This document shows, piece after piece, positions 6,120-14,863 of a stretch of DNA of 41,001 bases. The position numbers and the translations under genes were made by a program. The DNA is from an uncultured Akkermansia sp. (GTDB lineage Bacteria > Verrucomicrobiota > Verrucomicrobiia > Verrucomicrobiales > Akkermansiaceae), in assembly GCA_904501915.1 (NCBI GenBank), contig CAJGCV010000003.1, positions 1 through 41,001 of the forward strand, written 5' to 3'. The notes beneath the pieces were generated by a model. That model was not told the DNA's origin and ran no database searches. It saw only the letters and a program-made list of their open reading frames with translations. Every line of letters begins with the position of its first letter. Position 1 is the first letter of the stretch.

Positions 6120-9026
6120 TCATGCGTCAACAAGAACTTCGCGGGCGCGGGTGGCACCGGAGGGGGCGGAAATAACACCATTCTCCTCCATCATGTCCAT
6201 AATCTTGGCAGCGCGACCATAGCCGATGCTGAACCGACGCTGCAACAGCGAGGTGCTTGCCTTGCGCTCCGTTACAACCAGCTGCACGCAGCGGGTGTAG
6301 AGCTCGGCATCTTCGTCGTTCATGTTCTTAGTTCCTATGCGGCCTCCATTATCTGCATTAGGAGAGCCTCCTTCGGCACTATCCATTTCAGCTGCCACCC
6401 CCTGCTCAAATTTCTGCTTGGCGTGTGCGGCGCAATGCGCAATGATTTTGGCGATTTCAGCATCGCTCACAAAGGCGCCCTGCACGCGGGACATCTTGGT
6501 TATGCCACCAGGAGGCAGGAAGAGACTGTCACCCTTACCCAGCAGATTTTCAGCACCTGCGGTATCAAGAATGATGCGGGAATCCAGCGGACTGGCCACA
6601 CGGAAAGCGATGCGGCTCGGGATATTGGCCTTGATAGTGCCGGTTACCACATTGGCACGCGGAGTCTGCGTGGCCGCCACCAGGTGAATACCGGCAGCAC
6701 GGGCCTTCTGGGTCAGGCGGGCAATGTAGTTCTCCAGGTCCTCCTTGACCACCATCATGAGGTCTGCAAGCTCGTCGATGATGATGACCACGTAAGGCAG
6801 CTTAAGCGGAATCGGTTCGGGGTCATCAAAGTCAAACTCATCCTGCTTCTCTTCACCCAGCGGGATTTCCTCCTCTGCCTGGCGCTCAATTTCGCTGGCC
6901 CAGGCCTCAACTGCAGCGTAATCAATGGGGGAATCCTCCTGCTCTTCCGGTTCATCTACCGGGCCATCGTCCTCACGGTTGTTGAAGTCTTCGAAATTAC
7001 GTACACCCACCTGGCTGAAGAGACGGTAGCGGCGTTCCATTTCATTCACAGCCCAGCGCAGAGCACCAATCACGCGGCCAGGCTGGGTAACCACCGGGCA
7101 GATAAGATGCGGCAACTTGCGGTACGGCTGCATTTCCACGACCTTCGGGTCCACGAGAATGAGTTTCAGTTCTTCGGGGCGGAACTTGTAGAGCATGGAC
7201 AGAATCATGCTGTTGATGCACACAGATTTACCGGAACCCGTGGTACCAGCCACAAGAGTATGCGGCATGGCGGCCAGGTCTCCGATAACAGCGTTACCAT
7301 ACACATCCTTACCCAGAGCCACTGGGATTCGCAGCTTCGGATTGTTGAAATTATCAGACTGCAGAAGTTCACGAAGATAAACAGGCGACTTCTGCGCATT
7401 TTCCAACTCGATGCCTACTGTGTTCTTGCCGGGAATAGGCGCAAGGATATTAACAGATTTCGAGCTGGTTGCCATCATGATATCCTTATCCAACGCGGCA
7501 ATGCGGTTTACACGCAGACCGCGCGGGGGATAAAACTCATAACGGGTGATACTGGGACCACGCGTGATATCGCCCGGTTCCACCAGAATCTTGAACGTTT
7601 CGAGCGTCTCGATGATGCGCTGCTGCACATCCATCATCTCGCGCTGGGCAGCATCGGTCACATCCTGAGAAACCGGTTCATACTTCAGGAGGTCATACGG
7701 AGGCAGCGGGTAATCCTCATACTGCACGCGGGTATCTTTCTTGTTGACCACAGTATCATTTTTCCTGGGCGTGGTCACTTTGCTCACCGGGGCTGCCGCA
7801 GCAGCGCGGGAAGAAGCCGCACGAGGTGCAGGTTTCGGCGCTGGTGCCGGTGCAGGTGCTGGCGCGCGATTTCCCATGCGACGGTCAACCTGTGCCTGCA
7901 AACGGGGATTGACCCCCGGAGCACGGCGAGCCTGAATCGGCGGCATATCTTCCATGCCGGGGGCATTCTGCAGCGCGATTTCCTCCTCCACTGGCGCCAT
8001 TAAATCCAGCAGGTTGCTGCGGTTACTGGCAGGTGCATAGTGGCGGTTGCGTCCACTCGGCGGGCGCTGTGTCTCCACGCGCTGAGCCTCACGGCGGCGG
8101 CTTTCTGCCATCTGCTGCTCAAAGGACTGCACAGGTGGGTAATCCGGCTCTTCATATGTGGGTTCAGCCTGGCGGCGGGTTTCCAGCGCGGAACGCTGGC
8201 GCGAGGGAAGCGGCGCAACCGGCTGGTCGTCCGTAAAGAGATAATCTGACTCCCCGGAAGCGCGGCGAGCTTCTGCGGCAGCCACTTCGGCATCTGCCGC
8301 GGCGGCTTCCTCTGCGGCAGCCAGTTCACGAGCCAGCTGTTCCTGCCGCTGGCGGAGGCGTTCTTCACGCTGCAGACGGCGCTGTTCCCGGCGCATAGCG
8401 CGGTTCTCACGCCAACGGCTCCACAAATCCACCTGGTCATACCAGACCTCCTGCCAGAAGCGTATAAATGTAAAACGGGCAAAATAAATCCAGGCTGTAG
8501 CATGCAGCAGCAGGAACGTCACCAGTGACCAGCGCGTACCGATAAGAGGTTCCAACACACAGCTGCCATCCAGATAGCCCAGCAGGCCACCCGCTGAATA
8601 TAAGCTATGAGCCCGCTGCCAGCTGCTGAAAAACCACGGCTGCAAAGCCAGAATAGCGCAGGCAAAAATGACCAGGCAAATCATCGCGACCATCTGAAGA
8701 ACATACGGCCGCCGCGGCCAGATAATCAGCCCGGCGCAGAAAATGACAAGCAGAGTCAATGCGTAAAATGACGCAGCCCCGAACATCCAGTTGCACAAAC
8801 CTGCCAGATACAGCCCAACTGTACCCAGCCAGTTAGTACAGGGAGCCTCTTCTGCCGCTATGCCGCCAGTGGGATTCAGAAAATCCCAGCCCATTTCTGA
8901 GTGATTGTAACTCAACAGACAGCACACCATCAACACAGCAAACGCAATCAGGCACGACCCGGTCAGACGGGTAGGCCATGTTCTCTCATTGCGGTTGGGC
9001 AGCTGGGGCTCTGTCTCGTACTCCAT
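6120..9026 (-). CDS. ftsK: DNA translocase FtsK/SpoIIIE
   Basis: A 968-residue hexameric DNA pump that clears chromosome ends, including the dif region, from the division septum. The N terminus has four membrane helices (to about residue 190), followed by an Arg/Ala/Glu- then Pro/Ala-rich linker (about 200-430). The RecA-like motor has Walker A GTTGSGKSV (about 593-601), VDPKVVEMQ and Walker B VVIIIDELADLMM (about 741-753). The C-terminal gamma domain (about 900-968, RFSIGYGRAAKIMDMM) is the winged helix that reads KOPS-like sequences. Between about residues 680 and 735 the motor carries an acidic insert rich in Glu and Asp. I start at ATG 9026, not the upstream TTG, because the promoter -10 ends at 9041. 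Confidence 0.95.
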   Translation of the reverse strand: MEYETEPQLPNRNERTWPTRLTGSCLIAFAVLMVCCLLSYNHSEMGWDFLNPTGGIAAEEAPCTNWLGTVGLYLAGLCNWMFGAASFYALTLLVIFCAGLIIWPRRPYVLQMVAMICLVIFACAILALQPWFFSSWQRAHSLYSAGGLLGYLDGSCVLEPLIGTRWSLVTFLLLHATAWIYFARFTFIRFWQEVWYDQVDLWSRWRENRAMRREQRRLQREERLRQRQEQLARELAAAEEAAAADAEVAAAEARRASGESDYLFTDDQPVAPLPSRQRSALETRRQAEPTYEEPDYPPVQSFEQQMAESRRREAQRVETQRPPSGRNRHYAPASNRSNLLDLMAPVEEEIALQNAPGMEDMPPIQARRAPGVNPRLQAQVDRRMGNRAPAPAPAPAPKPAPRAASSRAAAAAPVSKVTTPRKNDTVVNKKDTRVQYEDYPLPPYDLLKYEPVSQDVTDAAQREMMDVQQRIIETLETFKILVEPGDITRGPSITRYEFYPPRGLRVNRIAALDKDIMMATSSKSVNILAPIPGKNTVGIELENAQKSPVYLRELLQSDNFNNPKLRIPVALGKDVYGNAVIGDLAAMPHTLVAGTTGSGKSVCINSMILSMLYKFRPEELKLILVDPKVVEMQPYRKLPHLICPVVTQPGRVIGALRWAVNEMERRYRLFSQVGVRNFEDFNNREDDGPVDEPEEQEDSPIDYAAVEAWASEIERQAEEEIPLGEEKQDEFDFDDPEPIPLKLPYVVIIIDELADLMMVVKEDLENYIARLTQKARAAGIHLVAATQTPRANVVTGTIKANIPSRIAFRVASPLDSRIILDTAGAENLLGKGDSLFLPPGGITKMSRVQGAFVSDAEIAKIIAHCAAHAKQKFEQGVAAEMDSAEGGSPNADNGGRIGTKNMNDEDAELYTRCVQLVVTERKASTSLLQRRFSIGYGRAAKIMDMMEENGVISAPSGATRAREVLVDA

Positions 9027-9040
9027 ATTACAGCGCAAGT

Positions 9041-9069
9041 ATCATACATTGTTCCCCTCTTCTTCGCAA
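9041..9069 (-). promoter_or_regulatory. Promoter of ftsK
   Basis: Minus-strand -35 TTGCGA (9069-9064), 17-base spacer, -10 TATGAT (9046-9041). The -10 box ends 14 bases before the ATG, giving a leader of about 8 bases. Confidence 0.65.
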
Positions 9070-9101
9070 GTGCAAAGTGCGTTCTATCACCGTATAAAAA
9101 G

Positions 9102-9138
9102 CCCGCCGCAAAGACCAGGAGCGGAGCTTCGCGGCGGG
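9102..9138 (-). terminator. Intrinsic terminator of the small His/Cys-rich gene
   Basis: CCCGCCGC (9102-9109) pairs with GCGGCGGG (9131-9138) around a 21-base loop; on the minus strand the stem is followed by GCTTTTTAT. Confidence 0.75.
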
Positions 9139-9168
9139 TGTTACGGGGTCTCGTTTTCTGGAGGTGTG

Positions 9169-9423
9169 TCAATGTCCATGGCGGCAGCACCCCTTTCTGG
9201 CAGACTTCATATGCCGACGCACATGCGCCAGCTGGTGATGTTTACAGCATTGGTGCTTATGTTTCATCTGGTGCCTATGTTTCACCATCCGATGATGCTT
9301 TTCCACACAACATGCTTTGTCTTTCCCGAAACTCAGGTGCACACTGGCTGCCTGTGATTGGCTATTGAGGGCGAAGAGGGCCACGCAGGCCACAACGGCT
9401 AATTTCGCAAGGTATTTTTTCAT
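9169..9423 (-). CDS. Small secreted His/Cys/Lys-rich protein, likely metal-binding
   Basis: An 84-residue precursor. The first 25 or so residues form a signal peptide (MKKYLAKLAVVACVALFALN, cleavage near SQA-A). The mature part of about 58 residues holds three adjacent cysteine pairs (ACCVE, QCCKH, GCCRH), about 13 histidines and many lysines and arginines. This composition suggests binding of copper, zinc or nickel in the periplasm, but I know no named family for it. The start is the ATG at 9423 because the longer frame (to 9492) would place an unlikely tail before the signal peptide. No clear promoter hexamers were found; a terminator lies at 9102-9138. Confidence 0.75.
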   Translation of the reverse strand: MKKYLAKLAVVACVALFALNSQSQAASVHLSFGKDKACCVEKHHRMVKHRHQMKHKHQCCKHHQLAHVRRHMKSARKGCCRHGH

Positions 9424-9526
9424 GGTCTTTGCTTTGTGTTTTGTACGCGCTTCATGCTCCGTACATATACCCGGCGCTCCATACATGAACATTTATTTGA
9501 AATTCTCAATTTCTGTATAAAAAAAA

Positions 9527-9556
9527 TTGACCGGCAACTGAAAAAGTGCCGGTCAA
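9527..9556 (-). terminator. Intrinsic terminator of the 93/211-residue gene pair
   Basis: TTGACCGGCA (9527-9536) pairs perfectly with TGCCGGTCAA (9547-9556), loop of 10; on the minus strand a run of T residues follows the stem. Confidence 0.85.
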
Positions 9557-9573
9557 AATCACAACATGCGCTG

Positions 9574-10209
9574 TTACTGATTTTCTCGCTGACTGTCCAT
9601 CATATTGCGGACAACGCCTTCAAACTTCGGGCAATCAATCTTAAGCTTCATAATACGCGTCAACTCTTTGTTCACATTGGCATTAAGAGCAGCAACCGGA
9701 GCGCGGAATGCGATATGCACATCGAGTTTAGTTTCATCTTCCTCGAAGATTTTCACAACACCCATAGCAGTAACGGCACCATCCATCACCGGGGCAGACT
9801 CTGACGCTTCGCCATAAATTTCTTCCAAGGCAGGAACCGCCTTGAGTGCAGACTTAGCATCTTTGACTTTTTTGAGAATCTTGAAAGTCTTGCGCTGATT
9901 ATCCATATAGAACTTGGTATCTTCTTTCAGCGTCTCACTTAAAACGCGCTTTTCAGCCATACTGAGAGAACCCTCAGCAGCCTCGGCTTCTTCCTTTGCT
10001 TTTTTCTTAGCCTTTTTAGCCTCTTTCTTTGCTGCGATATCAGCCTCACTTTCAAGGTCGAAATCAAACTCATCCACAGCAGCAGCCTTTTTCACAGTCT
10101 TGGCCTTCTTCTTGCCTTTTTTCTTGGGCGCTGCATCGGCCTGTGGCATACCAACGGCAAACAGCGCAGCTGCAACTAACATGACATATTTCACTATTTT
10201 CATCATCAT
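9574..10209 (-). CDS. Secreted lysine-rich protein of unknown function
   Basis: A 211-residue precursor starting at one of three consecutive ATG codons (10201-10209). A signal peptide (IVKYVMLVAAALFAVG, cleavage near ADA-A) is followed by a highly basic Lys/Ala tract (about 28-45), a short acidic patch (DEFDFDLE), a second Lys/Ala/Glu coiled-coil-like tract (about 60-80), and a more regular C-terminal domain ending in a single-cysteine segment (KIDCPKFEGVVR). I recognise no domain. It begins 13 bases after the stop of the 93-residue gene and shares its promoter. The alternating charge resembles low-complexity linkers of envelope proteins; function unknown. Confidence 0.7.
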   Translation of the reverse strand: MMMKIVKYVMLVAAALFAVGMPQADAAPKKKGKKKAKTVKKAAAVDEFDFDLESEADIAAKKEAKKAKKKAKEEAEAAEGSLSMAEKRVLSETLKEDTKFYMDNQRKTFKILKKVKDAKSALKAVPALEEIYGEASESAPVMDGAVTAMGVVKIFEEDETKLDVHIAFRAPVAALNANVNKELTRIMKLKIDCPKFEGVVRNMMDSQRENQ

Positions 10210-10222
10210 TCGGGGGTTGAGG

Positions 10223-10504
10223 TTAAAGGATTGCATTGACTTTTTCCTGCAAGGGAGCAAGGTCATACGCATCTGCCCATTTCTTCAGCTCTTTACCAGT
10301 GTAGGAAGACAGGCCGTCTGCCGTGAGCTGGCGGGCAAGAACACCGGCGGGAATCAGCATGCAGAGGAAATCAGCATCGCTCTCGTACCCTACCCTGACT
10401 TCTCCACCGCGAGTCATGATAACACCGTCGCAGGGGCTCATGCTGTTAAGCTCCACAATGGCAGATGACAAGGCTTCACGCTGAATCTCAAAGCTTGCAG
10501 GCAT
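10223..10504 (-). CDS. Small conserved-looking cytoplasmic protein, unknown
   Basis: A 93-residue protein without signal peptide or membrane helix. A predicted alternating helix/strand pattern (DGVIMTRGGEVRVGYESDAD) is faintly like Roadblock/LC7 modules, but I would not assign it. ATG at 10504 is chosen over the upstream frame because a promoter -10 box (10511-10516) ends six bases before it; the mRNA is therefore predicted to be leaderless. It heads a two-gene unit with the secreted 211-residue protein. Confidence 0.65.
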   Translation of the reverse strand: MPASFEIQREALSSAIVELNSMSPCDGVIMTRGGEVRVGYESDADFLCMLIPAGVLARQLTADGLSSYTGKELKKWADAYDLAPLQEKVNAIL

Positions 10505-10510
10505 AGATGC

Positions 10511-10538
10511 AGTATACACAATCTCTTGATATTTTCAA
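10511..10538 (-). promoter_or_regulatory. Promoter predicting leaderless mRNA for the 93-residue gene
   Basis: Minus-strand -35 TTGAAA (10538-10533), 16-base spacer, -10 TATACT (10516-10511), six bases before the ATG at 10504. Confidence 0.75.
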
Positions 10539-10541
10539 GCG

Positions 10542-12131
10542 CTATTTGCGCATTTCTCCTGCAGGCGTACGGAACAGGCATCCGACAACAAAGGTTGCCA
10601 GCGTGCCTACTGTCACGCGCCAGGGGAAAGCAATAGCAGGCATCCAGCCCTGGCGACCGCCGACTTCCAGCAGAATCACCACGGCAAACCCGCAAAGCAT
10701 GGCAATGACGTTGCCAGCGTCGCACCCACGCCGCCGCGTCAGCATGCCCAGCAGGAACACACCGAGCAGTGAGCCGTATGTATAGCCAAAGATACCCAGT
10801 GCTATGGGAAGAATACGCACGGAGGGATCCATAACGGTGAGCCAGGCCGTACCGGCGCCTACAAGAATGAGCAAGGCAGCAAAGGACACCGTAAGCCAGC
10901 GCACGGCGCGCAGCTGTTCACCCTGCCCTGCATGCGGACGGAACACATCCACATACCAATCTCGCGTAGCGGTGGTGGCCAGCGCATTCAAAGCTGTAGA
11001 AAGAGACCCCATGGCAGTGGCCAGCAGGGCTGCAACCAGCAGGCCGCGGACACCGGCAGGCAGGCAGTGAATGATAAACCAGGGGAAGATTTCAATCTGC
11101 TTTTCAGGCGGCGTAATACCATTCTGCGCAAAATAGACAAACAACAGCATACCGCAGGAGATGAATACCAGCACAATGGGCATATCCATGAGGCCGGAGA
11201 GAATTACCGCGCGAGCGCCTTTCTTGCTATCGGGCGCGGCAAGCATGCGCTGCACCATGTCCTGGTCTGTGCCATGCGTCGCCATGGTGATGAAGGTGGA
11301 GCCGAGCACTGCACTCCACAGGGTGTATTCACTGCCCAGGATATTCCTGATATCAGCCAGCAAGCCCTCACCCGTAAGACCGGAATCGAAGAATGCCCAG
11401 GGTTTCAGATTCCTGATTTCGCAGGGATTATAATCCTTATTACCCAGGTGATAGCAAATGGCATCCCAGGCGGCACACCAGCTGCCATCCGCCTTGATGC
11501 TGAACAACAGTACACCGATAGTGGTGATAAGGGAAATTGCCAGGATGGAAGCCTGGAGCACATCGGTCCATACCACGGCCTTAAGCCCCCCCAGGGTGGT
11601 ATACACCGCCGTGGCAATGGTAATGAATGTAAGCGCCGCAATATAAATAATAACCGTCTCCACCTGCCCGGCGCTCTCCTGCCCGGTCACCATCATGTAG
11701 GCAATCACCAGCAGAATACCGGCAAAGAACAGGCGGGTCCCGCTGGCCAGCACTCGGCTGATGAGGAAGGTGAAACTGGCCCAGCGACGGGTGGTAAGCC
11801 CGAAACGCTTCTCCAGATACTCATAGATGGAAACCACATTGTACTGGTAGTAGGGTTTCAGGAACAGGCGGCCCACAATAATGCGCCCCAGAATGGTGCC
11901 TATAGCCAGCTGCGCATAGGTAAAATTGCGCAACGCAAAGCCTTCACCCGGCGCCCCCAGGAAGGTGGCAGCGCTGATTTCGGCCGCCAGGATGGAGGCC
12001 AGAATAGCCCACCAGGGTAGATTGCGGTTTCCCAGGGCATAGCTTTCCAGGCTTTCCTGCTTGCGACCCACATAGAGGCCGATGCCGAAAATGGCGCAGA
12101 AATACGCCAGAACTACCAGTATATCAATCAT
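10542..12131 (-). CDS. Sodium/solute symporter (SSS family)
   Basis: A 529-residue inner-membrane protein with about 13 predicted helices. The N-terminal pattern (FGIGLYVGRKQESLESYALGNRNLPWWAI) and the unwound first-helix segment (AAEISAATFLGAPGEGF) are typical of the SSS family, as is the Na2-site-like helix ATAMGSLSTALNALATTATRDWY around residues 372-394. Members import sugars, sialic acid, proline, pantothenate and others with Na+. The substrate cannot be read from sequence. It lies 64 bases downstream of pyrG, behind the pyrG terminator, and I see no convincing promoter of its own, so read-through or a weak promoter may drive it. Confidence 0.88.
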   Translation of the reverse strand: MIDILVVLAYFCAIFGIGLYVGRKQESLESYALGNRNLPWWAILASILAAEISAATFLGAPGEGFALRNFTYAQLAIGTILGRIIVGRLFLKPYYQYNVVSIYEYLEKRFGLTTRRWASFTFLISRVLASGTRLFFAGILLVIAYMMVTGQESAGQVETVIIYIAALTFITIATAVYTTLGGLKAVVWTDVLQASILAISLITTIGVLLFSIKADGSWCAAWDAICYHLGNKDYNPCEIRNLKPWAFFDSGLTGEGLLADIRNILGSEYTLWSAVLGSTFITMATHGTDQDMVQRMLAAPDSKKGARAVILSGLMDMPIVLVFISCGMLLFVYFAQNGITPPEKQIEIFPWFIIHCLPAGVRGLLVAALLATAMGSLSTALNALATTATRDWYVDVFRPHAGQGEQLRAVRWLTVSFAALLILVGAGTAWLTVMDPSVRILPIALGIFGYTYGSLLGVFLLGMLTRRRGCDAGNVIAMLCGFAVVILLEVGGRQGWMPAIAFPWRVTVGTLATFVVGCLFRTPAGEMRK

Positions 12132-12140
12132 TGTATCACG

Positions 12141-12177
12141 AAAAAATCGGCGGCGGGCGTTGCAGCGCCCACCGCCG
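12141..12177 (-). terminator. Intrinsic terminator of pyrG
   Basis: A 12-bp GC-rich stem with one mismatch (12148-12159 with 12166-12177) and a six-base loop; on the minus strand it runs into ATTTTTT (12147-12141). Confidence 0.85.
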
Positions 12178-12195
12178 GGATTATAAAGTTCCTGC

Positions 12196-13809
12196 TTATG
12201 CCTGCTGTGCTTCCAGCGCGGCGGCTACCAGACCGGAGAACAAGGGATGCGCGCTGTTGGGGCGGCTCTGGAATTCCGGGTGATACTGGCAGGCAATGAA
12301 GAAGGGATGCGAGGGCAGCTCCACTACTTCCACCAGGCCATGCTCATCGTTCACGGCGGAAATCACCATACCGCCCTTCTCCACCTCTTCGCGGTAATCG
12401 GCGTTGAATTCGTAGCGGTGGCGGTGGCGTTCGGAAATAATTTCCTTGCCGTCGTAGAGCTTGCTGCACAGCGTACCGGGCTTGATGTGAGCCGGGTAGG
12501 CGCCAAGGCGCATGGTAGCGCCCATGTTCTCGATGTGCTTCTGCTCTTCCTGCAGGCACACCACCGGAGCCTTGCTGTCCTTGTTGAATTCGGTGGAGTT
12601 GGCATCGGCATAGCCCAGCACGTTGCGGGCAAACTCGATAACAGCCACCTGCATGCCAAGGCAGATACCCAGGAAGGGGATATTGTTCTCACGGGCATAC
12701 TGCACAGCTTTGATTTTGCCTTCCACGCCGCGGTCACCGAAACCACCGGGAACCAGAATGCCGTCCACCTTGCCAATCATTTCCTCGCAGCTGCCGTTGG
12801 TCAGAGCCTCGGCATCCACGCGCACCACCTCTACGCGGCAGTCATTCGCAGCACCGGCGTGGGTGAAGCTTTCGTAGATGGACTTGTAAGCGTCCTGCAG
12901 AGAAATGTACTTGCCCACCACGGCGATGCGCACGCTGTGGGAGGGGTGAATCACGCGACCCACGAACTTCTGCCAGTCGTCCATCTTAGGCTTGGGAACG
13001 GTGATACCCAGCACATCTGTCACAATGCGGTCCACCTTGTCACGGCCCAGGTCAATCGGGCATTCGTAGATGCTGTGTTTTACGTCGCAGAAAGCCACCA
13101 CATTGGAAGCCGGCACGTTACAGAACATGGCAATCTTGCGCTTTTCCTCGTCGGTAAGGTTGTCCATTTCGGTGCGGCAGACAATCATATCCGGCTGGAT
13201 ACCGATTTCGCGCAGCTTGGCCACACTCTGCTGCGTGGGTTTGGTCTTGGTCTCACCAGCAGCCTTGATGTACGGCAGCAGGGTCACATGGATGAAGCAG
13301 CAGTTGTTGCGACCCACTTCCTGGCTGAACTGGCGCAGGGATTCCAGGAACAGGAAACCTTCGATATCGCCCACCGTGCCACCGATTTCCGTGATAATCA
13401 CGTCGCAGTTCTTGTTCTTTTCGGTCAGGTCGTAAAGGCGCTGCTTGATTTCATCTGTCACGTGCGGAATGTACTGCACTGTCTTGCCCAGATAATCACC
13501 GCGGCGTTCCTTTTCCAGCACTCGCTCAAAAACCTTGCCACTGGTCAGGTTGTTCAGGCGGGAAAGTTCACAATGCACAAAGCGCTCGTAGTGGCCGAGG
13601 TCCAGGTCGGTCTCGGCGCCGTCATTCAGCACATACACTTCGCCGTGCTGGTAGGGGCTCATGGTGCCCGGGTCGATGTTCAGATAGGGGTCAAACTTCT
13701 GCATGGTCACCTCCAGACCGCAATGTTCCAGCAGCGTGCCGATGGACGCTGCGGCAAGGCCTTTACCCAGGGAGGAAACAACACCGCCAGTTACAAAGAT
13801 ATATTTCAT
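12196..13809 (-). CDS. pyrG: CTP synthase (glutamine-hydrolysing)
   Basis: A full-length 537-residue enzyme making CTP from UTP, ATP and glutamine. The synthetase domain (1-270) begins with KYIFVTGGVVSSLGKG and contains the KFDPYLNIDPGTM and ITEIGGTVGDIE motifs. The class-I glutaminase domain (about 290-535) keeps its nucleophile in FLGICLGMQ (Cys about 382) and the partner His/Glu in YHPEF (about 511-515), so it should use glutamine. This contrasts with the CarA in the same window. A terminator follows at 12141-12177. I did not find a confident promoter in the 178-base upstream region. Confidence 0.97.
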   Translation of the reverse strand: MKYIFVTGGVVSSLGKGLAAASIGTLLEHCGLEVTMQKFDPYLNIDPGTMSPYQHGEVYVLNDGAETDLDLGHYERFVHCELSRLNNLTSGKVFERVLEKERRGDYLGKTVQYIPHVTDEIKQRLYDLTEKNKNCDVIITEIGGTVGDIEGFLFLESLRQFSQEVGRNNCCFIHVTLLPYIKAAGETKTKPTQQSVAKLREIGIQPDMIVCRTEMDNLTDEEKRKIAMFCNVPASNVVAFCDVKHSIYECPIDLGRDKVDRIVTDVLGITVPKPKMDDWQKFVGRVIHPSHSVRIAVVGKYISLQDAYKSIYESFTHAGAANDCRVEVVRVDAEALTNGSCEEMIGKVDGILVPGGFGDRGVEGKIKAVQYARENNIPFLGICLGMQVAVIEFARNVLGYADANSTEFNKDSKAPVVCLQEEQKHIENMGATMRLGAYPAHIKPGTLCSKLYDGKEIISERHRHRYEFNADYREEVEKGGMVISAVNDEHGLVEVVELPSHPFFIACQYHPEFQSRPNSAHPLFSGLVAAALEAQQA

Positions 13810-13844
13810 AATCGTGTTCTCTGTGTGGTTAAGGTAATCTTATC

Positions 13845-13896
13845 AGACTCTCTCCGTAAAGTCTAGTATTTGTCCATTCTGAACAGTCTGCAGATT
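13845..13896. promoter_or_regulatory. Possible operator region between pyrG and the ROK-like regulator
   Basis: AGACT (13845-13849) and AGTCT (13860-13864) form an inverted repeat, and AGTCTGCAGATT (13885-13896) is an imperfect 12-base palindrome with the same half-site. The region lies between two divergent genes, one encoding a DNA-binding protein. A binding role is only inferred. Confidence 0.25.
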
Positions 13897-13936
13897 CACC
13901 ATTTTATTTTATAACTGTTTTATTATGAAATAATGC

Positions 13937-13964
13937 TTGCATTTTCGAGAATTTCTCCTATACT
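13937..13964 (+). promoter_or_regulatory. Promoter of the ROK-like regulator
   Basis: -35 TTGCAT (13937-13942), 16-base spacer, -10 TATACT (13959-13964), giving a leader of about 16 bases before ATG 13988. Confidence 0.65.
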
Positions 13965-13987
13965 TTCTTAAGCCGCCTTATTAAGTC

Positions 13988-14851
13988 ATGAATTCCCAAG
14001 CCAGAATCACCCGGTATATGCAGCAGCAGCGCAGCGCCACACGCCCCCAGCTGGCAGCCGCACTAGGGCTGAGTCTGGTAAGCACCAATGCAGCAGTAGC
14101 AGCACTGGAGCAAGCCGGGGTTCTGTTACCAGGTGACACAATTCCCTCCGGCGGTGGACGTCCGGTGCGGGTATACCACTTCAACCCGGAACACGCAGCA
14201 GTAGCACTCATCACAGCAACACCGGAGGCGCACTGCACGCTGCTGCGTTTCGAACTGCTGAATTTACAAGGCCAAACCCTGGAAGAGAAACAGGCCCGCT
14301 TTGTACAGCTGCATGCAGAAAGTCTGGACGAGTGGCTGGATGCCGCCGCGCGGCGCCATAAATTGAAACGCATCTCACTACCGCCGGGGTTAGGCAGTGT
14401 ACTGCAGGAGCACCTGCAGCAGCGGCACAGCTGTCCTGTACAGGATTTCTACGCTGCGGAGGCCCTGGTAAGCGGGCGGGAAAACACACTCACTATACTG
14501 CTGCAGAAAGGGAGATGCCCCCAAGGTGTTGTAAAGAGGAACAGCAGCATCACCCCCTGCCCGCTGTTGCACCTGCTCCCCCTGCCTGCAGAGTGGGAAA
14601 CGCTGGACTACGCCAACCACACGCTCGTAGAGGAAATGGTTGCACGCCTGCTGCAGTTCCTCATCTGCGCCATCGCCCCCACGCATATCGACCTGCACGC
14701 CGATTTCTGGAATGACCGCCTTATCAGCCGCCTGAATTTCAATCTGAGCACCAAGCTGCGCAGCATCACTCTGCCACAGTTGCATTTCTCCAGCATCACC
14801 GAAGAGAAACTCCGCACGCGCATTCGCCAGGCAGCCATGCGTATAAGCTGA
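13988..14851 (+). CDS. Winged-helix regulator, ROK-type N terminus without a kinase motif
   Basis: A 287-residue protein. Residues 1-70 match the MarR-like winged helix found at the start of ROK-family repressors (RITRYMQQQRSATRPQLAAALGLSLVSTNAAVAALEQAGVL cut into helix, turn, helix), then the wing with SGGGRPVRVYHFN. The remaining 210 residues look like a reduced ROK fold but show no DxGGT phosphate loop or ExGH zinc motif, so sugar kinase activity is unlikely. It faces poxB, with only 12 bases between the two stop codons, and no terminator separates them. It may control poxB or itself; unproven. Confidence 0.65.
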   Translation: MNSQARITRYMQQQRSATRPQLAAALGLSLVSTNAAVAALEQAGVLLPGDTIPSGGGRPVRVYHFNPEHAAVALITATPEAHCTLLRFELLNLQGQTLEEKQARFVQLHAESLDEWLDAAARRHKLKRISLPPGLGSVLQEHLQQRHSCPVQDFYAAEALVSGRENTLTILLQKGRCPQGVVKRNSSITPCPLLHLLPLPAEWETLDYANHTLVEEMVARLLQFLICAIAPTHIDLHADFWNDRLISRLNFNLSTKLRSITLPQLHFSSITEEKLRTRIRQAAMRIS

Positions 14852-14863
14852 ACGCCCTCGCAC

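Noticed and set aside
6033..8003. A 656-codon plus-strand frame across ftsK
   Set aside because: Antisense to a clear ftsK; its translation is rich in Arg/His with no domain.
10932..12020. A 362-codon plus-strand frame across the symporter
   Set aside because: Antisense to a clear SSS transporter; no motif.
12247..13866. A 539-codon plus-strand frame across pyrG
   Set aside because: Antisense to the conserved CTP synthase; composition is that of a mirror frame.
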